A stretch of 64,000 nucleotides of DNA from positions 9,149,524 to 9,213,523 of the forward strand of contig OY725488.1 of the NCBI GenBank assembly GCA_963281255.1, in the 5' to 3' direction. The first letter of the stretch is position 1, and each line of letters opens with the position of its first letter. The notes beneath the pieces are model-generated. The model made no database searches and was not told where the DNA came from. It saw only the letters and a list, made by a program, of their open reading frames with translations. Both the position numbers and the translations under genes were made by a program. This document shows, piece after piece, positions 11,701 through 21,224 of this stretch. This DNA comes from Aphrocallistes beatrix (taxonomy: Eukaryota; Porifera; Hexactinellida; Sceptrulophora; Aphrocallistidae).

Positions 11701-11737
11701 ATTAATACAGCCTACATCTCCATAATTAGCACAAGTC

Positions 11738-12700
11738 CATACTTGCCAAATGTCCCGCTTTTTTCACTCTTCTATTGAACTAATTTTCACGAGTGTCTCG
11801 CTTTTACAGGGTGGCTTTTAAGTTCTGCTCCCAAGCTTGATTAGGTATAAAATTTCTTATACTCAAACAGTCTTAGTTATTATGGTCTTTAGAGATTGTA
11901 ATTCAAATATTCTCAATGATTTTAAAATATTTTTCGAGTCTAAGACCTAGAACTGTGTTTTGTATGGTGAGTTTTGTGGAGAAAATATGTGTCCTGGAGC
12001 GCAGCGAAATTCGAGAATCAGGGAGGGTCACTGTTTCTGTAAAAAATGTTTCTATAATCGATGTTCCATGACGATTTAGCACCAGATACCTTTCATTCAA
12101 CATGAAGATATTTCACAAATCCATTGAATTCATTATCAGAAACGAGATAAAGAGTTCAAATTAGGTATATTTTTCAAAATCACCCATAATGGCACTTTTT
12201 TCAAATCACCAAAAAATCTGATCCAAATGGTTCTCAATACATACTGATCTAAACGTCCTATATTCCTACAAATTTAGAGTGTTCGAGGAAAATGTGAGAG
12301 CAAATTTGTCCTAGAATTTGAAGACTCTAGAAATATAATTTGAAAAGCAGTGGGCTCTGATTCTCGAATTTCTCTCCGCGCCAGGACACATATTTTCTCC
12401 ACAAAACTCACCATACAAAACACAGTTCTAGGTCTTAGACTCGAAAAATATTTTAAAATCATTGAGAATATTTGAATTACAATCTCTAAAGACAATAATA
12501 ACAAAGATTGTTTGAGTATAAGAAATTTTATACCTAATCAAGCTTGGGAAAGAACTTAAAAGCCACTTACATGAAATTTCCCCATTATGTCCCGCTTTTT
12601 TTGATTCTATGTATATTACTTTTTTTTATTGCGTCCCACCATGTCCCGCAAAATTCACCACTGCGTCCCTCTTTTATCATGCCTCAAGTTGGCATGTATG
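11738..12700. mobile_element. MITE with CATACTTGCC ends, interrupted by a mariner foldback
   Basis: The ends are CATACTTGCCAA and its inverse TTGGCATGTATG. The flanking direct repeat is CAAGTC (11732-11737 and 12701-12706). The same site is empty in the F unit ('tagcacaagtctgtcag', about 15800), confirming a 6-bp target duplication. The element interior (repeats of 'gtcccgcttttt') is the same as in 29138-29355 and 35670-35880, except that a palindrome is inserted at 11807-12567. Confidence 0.8.
11807..12567. mobile_element. Mariner-type foldback element nested in the MITE
   Basis: Inverted arms of about 215 bp (11807-12025 and 12350-12567) begin with GGGTGGCTTTTAAGTTC-like ends. TA lies on both sides (11805-11806, 12568-12569). 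Comparison with the uninterrupted MITE at 29138 shows the insertion point. There is no transposase. Confidence 0.75.
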
Positions 12701-12870
12701 CAAGTCTGTCAGTACTCACTATTGTGTCAGCTGTTAATGTTATTCCTAATCCTAACTTTAAATTCTTAGATCTGGTAGGAAGGAATCCTGACTGATCTTG
12801 CTATCTCAAATCTGATCGCAACTGCTGTGTCTGCCAAGATCAAATCAATGTTGCTCGAAGTGACCCACGC

Positions 12871-13965
12871 CATGGCCTACTTAATATACGGCTATATATG
12901 TCACCGAGAAGGCCATAAAACGAAGAGGTCAGTTTTAACAAAGTCAAAATTTAATTAGACCGATAAATCAAAAACCGCTTCCGATAGAAATTTGAAATGT
13001 AATATTACCATATACAAACATTATATCAGAGTATCCAATTCCGCTGTCAAAAATTTGATATGTCATTATGTGATTGCGCAATAGGCTCTTTTTAGAGCGG
13101 AAAATGTTGTTGTTCCAGCTCATATTAAACATCGTTATCTGCATTTCTAATGTTTGATTTTTTTTATGGAGCAACAATAGGAAGACCTCAAGCCAAAAAA
13201 TCCGAAAATCTTAGCTGGAATGTCTATGCATTCCTCAGTTGCTATGGAAACAAAAAATTGCATGTTTAAGCCATAACTCGAAAAGTATAGATCGTAGACA
13301 CTAAGGGATTATACCATTTAATCCGTAAACTATTACTTCCTATATGAGAATAATACTATTCACATGTCTATTTTCAATAAGTTCTGAGTTATCTAGGATT
13401 TTATCACGATCTATAGAGAAGTAATGAGATGTGACAAAATCCTAGATAACTCAGAACATATTGATAATAGACATGTGAATAGTATTATTCTCATATAGGA
13501 AGTAATAGTTAGGATTAAATAGTATAATCCCTTAGTGTCTACGATCTATACTTTTCGAGTTATGGCTTAAACAGGCAATTTTTTGTTTCCATAGCAACTG
13601 AGGAATGCATAGACATTCCAGCTAAGATTTTCGGATTTTTTGGCTTGAGGTCTTCCTATTGTTGCTCAATAAAAAAAATCAAGCATTAGAAATGCAGATA
13701 ACGATGTTTAATATGAGCTAGAACAGCAACATTTTCCGCTCTAAAAAGAGCCTATTGCGCAATCACATGATGACATATCAAATTTTTGACAGCGGAATTG
13801 GATACTCTGATATAATGTTTGTATATGGTAATAATACATTTCAAATGTCTATCGGGAGCGGTTTTTGATTTATCGGTCAAATTAAATTTTGACTTTGTTA
13901 AAACTGACCTCTTCGTTTTATGGCCTTCTCGGTGACATATATAGCCGTATATTAAGTAGGCCATG
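12871..13965. mobile_element. 1.1-kb near-perfect palindromic element
   Basis: The left arm starts CATGGCCTACTTAATATACG and the right arm ends with its inverse. The arms are about 535 bp each with a spacer of roughly 25 bp around 13418. It is flanked by CCCACGC on both sides (12864-12870 and 13966-13972). The matching site in the F unit (around 15960, 'gtgatcacgcacatg') is empty. No open frame of note. The superfamily is not recognised; a 7-bp duplication is unusual and an 8-bp hAT-like one with a changed base cannot be excluded. Confidence 0.8.
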
Positions 13966-14306
13966 CCCACGCACATGAAAAACAAATTCACTTCTACAAG
14001 TATATTCATTAAAAGAAAATAGCTTACAAATATGTGCCAAAATGCATGACACGTATTCATATAGGACAAACAATGATGCCAGATACGACAGATGTAAACG
14101 ACTTTTAACTTTAGAAAGGAACCTTAATATTCATTTTCCTATTTTCGCATTTCGCAAAATAAGTTAAAGTGGTACAAATGCCCCGCATCACTCAAGGCTT
14201 CGTACCACTAGCATCAATTAAAAGGAATATAATTACAAATAATTGATAATTAGAATTAATTGGAAATGTCTTCGTCTCTGAAATTTCTAATATCGCTTCC
14301 AAGCAC

Positions 14307-14494
14307 TTTCAATTTCTGAAATCCAAAACCAGAATCGTTTAACAACCAATGTTTAGGATTAGAATGACACAATTTCTTAAAACACATTACTCTACTGCTA
14401 ACCTGATTTTCAATAATTAAACGTATCAAACCAAACAAACAGAGAATTGCAATATCTTAGTTTGAAAAAACTATAAATAGCAGAAGAGAGATTA
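14307..14494 (+). promoter_or_regulatory. Promoter of copy F: one intact and one decayed ISRE-type site
   Basis: TTTCAATTTC is at 14307-14316. The position of the other site reads TATCGCTTCC and no longer matches GAAANNGAAA. TATAAATA is at 14472-14479. Confidence 0.55.
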
Positions 14495-14713
14495 ATGTCT
14501 ATCAAAAAACAACAACATTCAAGTATACACACAGCAATCAAAATAATGATGGAACAACAGTACACAAAAGAAGGCCTCGAGTACGAATGGGAGAAACTCC
14601 GACAAGAGTACGCTCAGATCCTTCACGAGGTTGAGATGCTGAAGGAGGCCAAGCTACAGGTGGAACTATTAGGAATTTTGGATGATTTAGAAGAAGAACA
14701 TTATGTATTTTAA
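14495..14713 (+). pseudogene. Copy F: internally deleted bZIP-like gene (zipper only)
   Basis: Compared with the other copies, about 160 bp are missing, from just after MEQQY to the codons for EGLEYE. The frame is kept, so a 72-residue protein could be made (55 residues from the conserved ATG at 14549). The entire basic block is gone but the zipper (GLEYEWEKLRQEYAQILHEV) and ILDDLE end remain. The stop codon has also moved (end EEEHYVF). It keeps promoter and TATA box, so it could be expressed. A coiled coil without a basic region could act as a dimerisation inhibitor; that is inference, and simple decay is equally possible. Confidence 0.75.
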
Positions 14714-14780
14714 ATTAAATCAATTGCAAATAATTTAGATGCTCAAAATTATGATTAAAATCTTTTTGCTTTACTTGCTA

Positions 14781-15321
14781 CAAGCGCGCTTCGCGCTTGC
14801 TTGCGCTGCGCGGCTGGCGGACACTTTGTGTCCGCCGAAGGCTCCCTTCGGTCGCCTGGAGTCACATTGGTTAATTATAAGGGAGATAACATCTCTAAAT
14901 ACGTCTGTTCTACTGTGCTAATCGATATCACTCGAAAAATCACCAAATTTTTCAATTTTAAAATTTTTGATGCGTAATGATGACGTCATAACAAAGTGAT
15001 GAGTCATCATTTTTTGATGAAAGTCGCATCATATGTGAGGTATGTTAGTATACAGATTCTATTAAAATTTCAGCCTTCTATCTCCTATAATGGCTGAGTT
15101 ATGCCCGAATAACTGTGTTGCTTAACTTTTAAAAATGTGACAATGACGTCATAATTCCATGATGAGTCGACATTTTGCTCTGAACTCAGAACTTACTGGA
15201 GCCATAGCCAAAAGACTCCCACATGCCAAAAATCAGCCTTCTGCGCCCGGCAGTTTCTTCAATCAATTCGTTACAGATATATATATATATATATACAATC
15301 ATCGAGTTTTAATAGTAAGGA
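14781..15321 (-). mobile_element. Non-autonomous Helitron in the F unit
   Basis: On the minus strand it begins TCCTTACTATTAAAAC and ends CGCGCTTG, inserted precisely between A and T with no target duplication. The uninterrupted sites after copies C (7269|7270) and E (11233|11234) read 'cttgctattctctg'. The terminal 19 bases form an 8-bp stem (CAAGCGCG / CGCGCTTG, loop AAG) at the very end. A second hairpin (GGCGGACAC ttt GTGTCCGCC) lies at about 14817-14838. These are Helitron hallmarks, except that the end is CTTG rather than CTRR and the hairpin is terminal. There are no Rep/helicase genes. It contains a (TA)n run near 15275-15295. Confidence 0.8.
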
Positions 15322-15359
15322 TTCTCAAACTTATTTTGTTTGTAAGGAAACAAAATGTT

Positions 15360-16224
15360 TTGATACTGAAAAAAGACCGATAGTGCAGCTGCAATAAGTG
15401 ACTCGTAGGGAATTTGCATAATATATAGCCTTAGTTGAGTTATAAAATTTCTTTTTCATTTCAATCAATCAAATTTCAAGTTTAGAGAGTTGTTTGTGTG
15501 TATTGAGTCAGGTCTATTCCATATTAACCAATTATATCAAATTTTGACTTTTGTGGAAAGGTATGAAAATATTTCATAATTTGGACCCATGTTCGAAATC
15601 TCCACCGTATAAGGAATACGCGTATATGGTTAAATTTGGTGCAATTTGGTCAATAGAATTTCCAGGAGCGAGCAGACGGACGGACGTCGCACGCCGATCG
15701 TTACATGAGGCATCTCCTGTACTAGGAGCTGCACTAATGCATAATAAGGCAATTGTTGTGGTAGGGAATTAATTAATACAGCCTACATCTCCATAATTAG
15801 CACAAGTCTGTCAGTACTCACTATTGTGTCAGCTGTTGATAGTATTCCTAATCCTAACTTTAAATTATTAGATCTGGTAGGAAGGAATCCTGACTGATCT
15901 TGCTATCTCAAATCTGATCGCAACTGCTGTGTCTGCCAAGATCAAACCAATGTTGCTCGAAGTGATCACGCACATGAAAAACAAATTCACTTCTACAAGT
16001 ATATTCATTAAAAGAAAATATCTTACAAATATGTGCCAAATGCATGACAAGTGTTCATATAGGACAAACAATGATGCCAGATACGACAGATGTAAACGAC
16101 TTTAGAAAGGAACCTTACTATTCATTTTCCTATTTTCGCATCCTTCTGTAATATAATTTTGAGCAAATCATATACATATTTTGATGGCAACTAGAGGATC
16201 ATAAGAGATTTCATGATACTTTTG
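15360..16224 (+). repeat. Duplicated intergenic unit of copy F
   Basis: This is the same dispersed block and 3' flank as after copy E, without the MITE (11738) and palindrome (12871) insertions, so it serves as the empty-site reference for both. No gene. Confidence 0.7.
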
Positions 16225-16369
16225 GCATGAGCATGACAAGAACTTTACTTTTAGCATGAGCATGACAAGAACTTCCCTTTTAGCATGAGCATGTCAATAA
16301 CTTAACTCTTAGCATGAGCATGCCAAGAACTTTACTTTTAGCATGGACTTGACATGAACTTTGTATGAA
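16225..16369 (+). repeat. 29-bp tandem repeat, five units
   Basis: Units start at 16225, 16254, 16283, 16312 and 16341 with exact 29-bp spacing. Core GCATGAGCATGACAAGAAC followed by TTTACTTTTA. The last unit is the most diverged. Non-coding. Confidence 0.85.
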
Positions 16370-16403
16370 CATTTAATGCTATCTGGCATGAACCTTGAAG
16401 GTA

Positions 16404-17770
16404 CAAGGTGGGCCAAAAAACCACCACCGGCTGAAAATTTGCTGTCATTTTTTTGTTTTAGTTAGTAGAATCAATCTAACTCGTGGATAATTAGTTCAAA
16501 CGATTTAGAAAACATAGCAATAAACGAAATGTTCGAATCTCGAACTTTTCCTGGACTTATAGATGCTCAAAATGTGCCCCTTTCAAATCTTTGCATTTTT
16601 TGAGGCGCACACAGAAGTTGTTCATTACTCGTTTAAAAACTTCCGGTTTTATGGCTCTAACTTCGTCTCGAATCTTCTTCTTCAGTTGTGTGATGTTCCT
16701 AGGCTTCTTTTGGTATACCCTATCTTTCAAGTACCCCCAAAGAAAAAAATCTGGGGGACTGAGGTCCGGAGAACGGGGGGCCACTCGAGCGGGAAGTTTT
16801 TGGAGATGATTCGCCGTTTAAAGTGTTCCTTGAGCCAGTCACGAGTCATGAGAGCTGTATGTGGTGTCGCTCCATCTTGTTGGAACCATAACTTTGGTAA
16901 ATAACTTGAGAATCGTGTTTCCAGCTCTTTGTGGAACTTATTCAGGACCTCAATGTACCGTTCAGCGGTTATTGTAACTCTGGCTCCTTTCGCTTCAAAA
17001 AAGAACGGACCAATACAGCCTAACATTGTCGAGAGTGCACACCAAGCTGTGACTTTCTGGGAGTGAAGAGGCTTTTCTACAACCTCATTTGGGGGCTGTG
17101 TACCCCAGTAGATGGTTTTTTTTGGAATTTACGTGCCCATCCAAGTGGAAGTGAGCCTCGTCTGAGGTGAAAAGATAGGGTAAAAATGACTCGTTGTTCT
17201 CGATCTTGTCCATCAAAACCACTGCCATTGCTTCTCTTCGTGTCTTATCTGACTCTATGAGCTTCTGTTTAGTCTGAATGTGATAGGGAAACTCATGTAG
17301 GTCATCATTAAGGGTTCTACGGAGTGTAGCCCTTGTTATTCCTAGGGATTGGCACCTCTTTCGACTGCTTCTTTTTGGAGAATATTCAACGTCCTTCTTG
17401 ACTCGTTTAATTAGAGCCTCATCTCTCAGTCTTTTCCTCCCAGATGACTTGCTCGATCTTTAGACTTCTTGTTCAGATTCTGTACTGTGCCAAACTTCTC
17501 AAATATCTTCATCCAGTCCTCTATTCTCTTCTTATCAGGCGCTTTGTCGGTTTTAAAAACATGCAAAAACTCGTCCTGAATTTTCACATAGCTCCTAACT
17601 TCAAAGTACCTCTTCACACACCAAGATCTTTCATTCACATGCCACTGCTTGCTATTTTGGTCCAAAATAGTGTCATCTGCCATAGCTAACAAATTTGTGG
17701 GGTTAGAGCAAAAGTTATAGTCAGGGTGGGCCAAAATGTAACCCGGTGGTGTTTTTTTTGGCCCACCCTG
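16404..17770 (-). mobile_element. DD41D mariner-type transposon, decayed
   Basis: The ends read CAAGGTGGGCCAAAAAA (left) and TTGGCCCACCCTG (right), inverted to each other, with TA at 16402-16403 and 17771-17772. It is inserted in the F unit and carries a damaged transposase on the minus strand. Confidence 0.85.
16557..17683 (-). pseudogene. Mariner transposase pseudogene (DD41D, frameshifted)
   Basis: Translation starts at ATG 17683 (MADDTILDQNSKQWHVNERS) with a helix-turn-helix N-terminus. It then continues in other frames: SDEAHFHLDG (first catalytic Asp), WFQQDGATPHTA (second Asp), SPDLSPPDFFLWGYLKD (third Asp). Counting across the frameshift in a C-run near 16785, 41 residues separate the second and third Asp, as in the DD41D (rosa-type) mariners. 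At least three frameshifts are needed to join the pieces (near 17440, 17125 and 16785), plus a stop near 17130, so it is non-functional. Confidence 0.8.
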
Positions 17771-18431
17771 TATGTAGCATGAAGATGCTGAATAACTCAT
17801 TTGATAACACTCTACCCAATTCTAAGAGAAAATATCCCTCCCATATTCATACTGACTGGCCTCCCAGACCTATAAAATTTCCTTTTTTTCGCTCCTTCAT
17901 TTCTAATATTATTCTGTCTACAGAAGACCTATATCTTAGTAATGTCTAAAAACAAGTTATGATCACACAAACGTGACGACTTCAAATTTTAAGTGATAAG
18001 TGGATATTTTTGTCTCAAACAAGAATTTCATCGATCCTGCTTCCAAACTCCAACCTACTAAACATTACAATCTTTATTTCCTAAAGATAGGCACTGTTTA
18101 TATATGAATCTACTCATTACAATAATTCCGTTATTCATATTTCATAACATGAAATTCACAATAATAATAACATAAATATCTGATAAACATGCTTTAGATC
18201 GAATAACTGAAATTCCATAGTGTCTGCGATACTTCCTTATAGGCTTAGTCCAAATTGGCTGAGAAAGTCATAAAAATATCTTCCAGACTCCAAAATATGT
18301 GAAGTTAAAGTGGTACAAATGCCCCGTATCACTCAAGGTTTTGTACCACTAGCATCAATTAAATGGAATATAATTACAAATAATTGATAATTAGAAATAA
18401 TTGGAAATGTCTTCGTATCTGAAATTTCTGA

Positions 18432-18683
18432 TTTCGCTTTCCAAGCACTTTCAATTTCTGAAATCCAAAACCAGAATCGTTTAACAACTAATGTTCAGGA
18501 TTAGAATGACACAATTTCTTAAAATACATTACTCTACTGCTAACCTGATTTCCAATAATTAAAATGTATTAAACCAAACAAACAGGGAATTGCAATATCT
18601 TAGTTTGAAAAAACTATAAATAGAGAGACGAATGTTCATCAAAACACAACAACATTCAAATACACACAGCAATCGCAATAACG
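18432..18683 (+). promoter_or_regulatory. Promoter of copy G: two ISRE/IRF-type sites and TATA box
   Basis: TTTCGCTTTC is at 18432-18441, TTTCAATTTC at 18449-18458 and TATAAATA at 18615-18622. Confidence 0.65.
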
Positions 18684-18998
18684 ATGGAACACCAGTACAT
18701 AGACAGTAATGAAATCGGAAGCATTGACATTAAAAAACTGAACCTGTATATAAAATCGAGCAATATGAGTGAAGAAAAAGCGAAGGCATTGAAATATTCT
18801 CGGAGACTGAAGAAGATGAGTCAGTATAACAGGGCTCAACGCGAGAAGAAGAAGCGACAGGAAGAAGGCCTCGAGTATGAACGGGAGAAACTCCGACAAG
18901 AGTACGCTCACATCCTTAACGAGGTTGAGATGCTGAAGGAGGCCAAGTTACAGCTGGAAGTATTAGGAATTTTAGATGATTTAGAACAAGAATATTAA
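18684..18998 (+). CDS. bZIP-like small protein, copy G
   Basis: A 104-residue frame, last of the plus-strand array. Small differences at residues 13-22 (GSIDIKKLNLYIK); the basic block and zipper match D. It is tail-to-tail with copy H on the opposite strand, with about 520 bp between stops. ATG choice is fixed because the upstream frame is closed. Function unknown. Confidence 0.85.
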   Translation: MEHQYIDSNEIGSIDIKKLNLYIKSSNMSEEKAKALKYSRRLKKMSQYNRAQREKKKRQEEGLEYEREKLRQEYAHILNEVEMLKEAKLQLEVLGILDDLEQEY

Positions 18999-19130
18999 TG
19001 TAATTATATTTTAAATTTTAAAAATTAATTGCAATGAATCTATAATATAAAAATATTTTTCAAATAATGTGTCTTTCATTGTACGGATTAGAATTTGAAA
19101 GTGGGAATATTTATTGGTGCAATAAAGATG

Positions 19131-19206
19131 CAGTAGACTCTCGTTAGTACGAATGAGATGTACATACTTCGACCATCCCTGTTGTACGTACTAACGAGAA
19201 TCACTG
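19131..19206. mobile_element. 76-bp foldback MITE
   Basis: CAGTAGACTCTCGTTAGTAC at left, GTACTAACGAGAATCACTG at right. A Tigger-like end sequence, with TA after the right end only. Confidence 0.5.
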
Positions 19207-19520
19207 TATAGCATAGGTAGGTGTGCCTCTCAATTTATAAGTTTAATGAGTCCTGCATATTGAATAAGATTAAGAAACAGTGACATACAATTATGTCTCT
19301 ATGCACATACAGACATAGATGGTTCTATTCTATGAGCTGAACACGAGACTATTGTCTTTCCTTGCATGTTTACATCTTGAAATTAGATACTCACTCAATC
19401 TCTGCAAATTATCCTCCATTCGAACTAAGCAATTATAAAATTGTCAGAATTATTTTGCTAATTTAATTGCTATTCAGATATTCATTAGTAATTAAGTTAA
19501 ACGCATCTTAAATCATTACA

Positions 19521-19835
19521 TTAATATTCTTGTTCTAAATCATCTAAAATTCCTAATACTTCCAACTGTAGCTTGGCCTCCTTCAGCATCTCAATCTCGT
19601 TAAGGATGTGAGCGTACTCTTGTCGGAGTTTCTCCCGTTCGTACTCGAGGCCTTCTTCCTGTCGCTTCTTCTTCTCGCGTTGAGCCCTGTTATACTGACT
19701 CATCTTCTTCAGTCTTCGAGAATATTTCAATGCCTTCGCTTTTTCTTCACTCATGTTGCTCGATTGTATATACTCATTCAGTTTTTTAATGTCGATGTCT
19801 CCGATTTCATTACTGTCTATGTACTGGTGTTCAAT
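19521..19835 (-). pseudogene. Copy H: bZIP-like gene with lost start codon
   Basis: Full-length homology over 104 codons, but the conserved ATG has become ATT (19833-19835). Upstream ATGs are out of frame or stop at once. The first usable in-frame ATG is at 19754 (MSEEKAKALKYS), giving 77 residues that keep the basic block and zipper. TATA box at 19917-19924 (minus strand). Either a 77-residue product or a dying copy. Confidence 0.75.
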
Positions 19836-20075
19836 CGTTATTAATATTGCTGTGTGTATATTTGAATGTTGTTGTGTTTTTTGCTAAACATTCATCTCTC
19901 TTCTGCTATTTATAGTTCTGTTCAAACTATTGCAATTCCCTTGTTACTTTGGTTTAATACATTTAATTATTGGAAATTAGTGTACCAGTAGATTATTTAA
20001 GAAATTGTGTCAGTCTAATCCAAAAATTGTTGATAAACAATTCTGGTTTTGGATTTCAGAAATTGAAAGCGCCTG
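19836..20075 (-). promoter_or_regulatory. Promoter remnant of copy H
   Basis: TATAAATA (minus) is at 19917-19924 and GAAATTGAAA at 20059-20068. The second site reads GTAAGTGAAA and has lost the consensus. Confidence 0.5.
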
Positions 20076-20626
20076 GTAAGTGAAATTTGGATTTTCAGAT
20101 ACGAGGATATTAGTGATTTATTCTTCTTATGTTAGCAATATGTTGCTACATTTTGACCAACAATATCATAAATGTTAAAACGAGTCTAAAAATATTTGTG
20201 ATAAAAGTCAATCAACTTCATTAAGTGTACATTAAATAATAAATTATATCCCATAACTTTATGATTGCTTCATCCTAGAGTAATAACATTGCAGAGATTT
20301 CTTTGAGTAAGGAAAATAGCACGGAGCTCAGTTCTGGATAGATCTTGCACATACAGAAACACATACAGTAGAACCACCATAAATGGAGGTCGGGACGGCG
20401 AAAATGTGCTCACTCGCCCATTCCCCTCTTATGAGTATATACAATAATCACAATATATTTAGCTAAAATGGTTTTAATAAATCAAAATATAGTAAATTCA
20501 AGTCATTTTTTGTCATTTTTAGGTTTAGAATACATCTATTTCGTTCATTTTCTAATTTTTGCATCAAATATTATCAACCCAGATGACCAGAAAATTACTT
20601 CAAGTTTGCTCAAGTTAAGATCCAAC

Positions 20627-20991
20627 CATAGGCGTAACTATTTTGATTTTTTCATGGTTAGTGGAGAGGCGAGATTTGTAAACATATATCAAACTGATGT
20701 AGCATGCCACCCCAAGTCAACATAACATTTAGGTCTGGGCGGCACCAGGGGTTTATCTAGGTGCTCGGCCGGCACTTTTAGGTGCCAGTCTGGTATCGTA
20801 CGAGGAGCCAAGGTGCTTGCAGTGTGATTCGATTTTGGTGCTGGGTTTCCATCACCCCTGGAATTACAAGATAACCCCCTGTTTGGGTGCCATATAACTT
20901 TTATCACCTTCAAAAAAGTGCCGGACTGGAAAATCCTAGATAAAACCATGGGCAGCACGCAACCCCTGCCACCCCTGGAGTTACGCCTATG
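20627..20991. mobile_element. hAT-type MITE (GGCGTA family), 365 bp
   Basis: The ends CATAGGCGTAACT and AGTTACGCCTATG are inverted. The 8-bp target duplication is GATCCAAC (20619-20626 and 20992-20999). No coding capacity. Confidence 0.85.
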
Positions 20992-21224
20992 GATCCAACC
21001 CTATTACGAACTACAAATTGCTTCCAGAAAACCGCTCTTTCACCACTTCCCCCAATGAAAGAGGTTAATTTGAATGAAAAAATAATTTCAGAAATTTTTA
21101 TTTCCTCCATTCCCCACATCCCCACATAATTGTAGAGATTCATTTGTATGTAAATGAATAAAAATGACCTAAATTAGCTCCACATAGAGAGGTTCCCCAA
21201 ATATAGAAACCCCACTCAAAGAGG

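Noticed and set aside
11486..11725. Open frame MWKGMKIFHNLDPCSKSPPY, seen again at 15551
   Set aside because: Lies in the dispersed repeat block; its recurrence follows the duplication and it has no coding signature.
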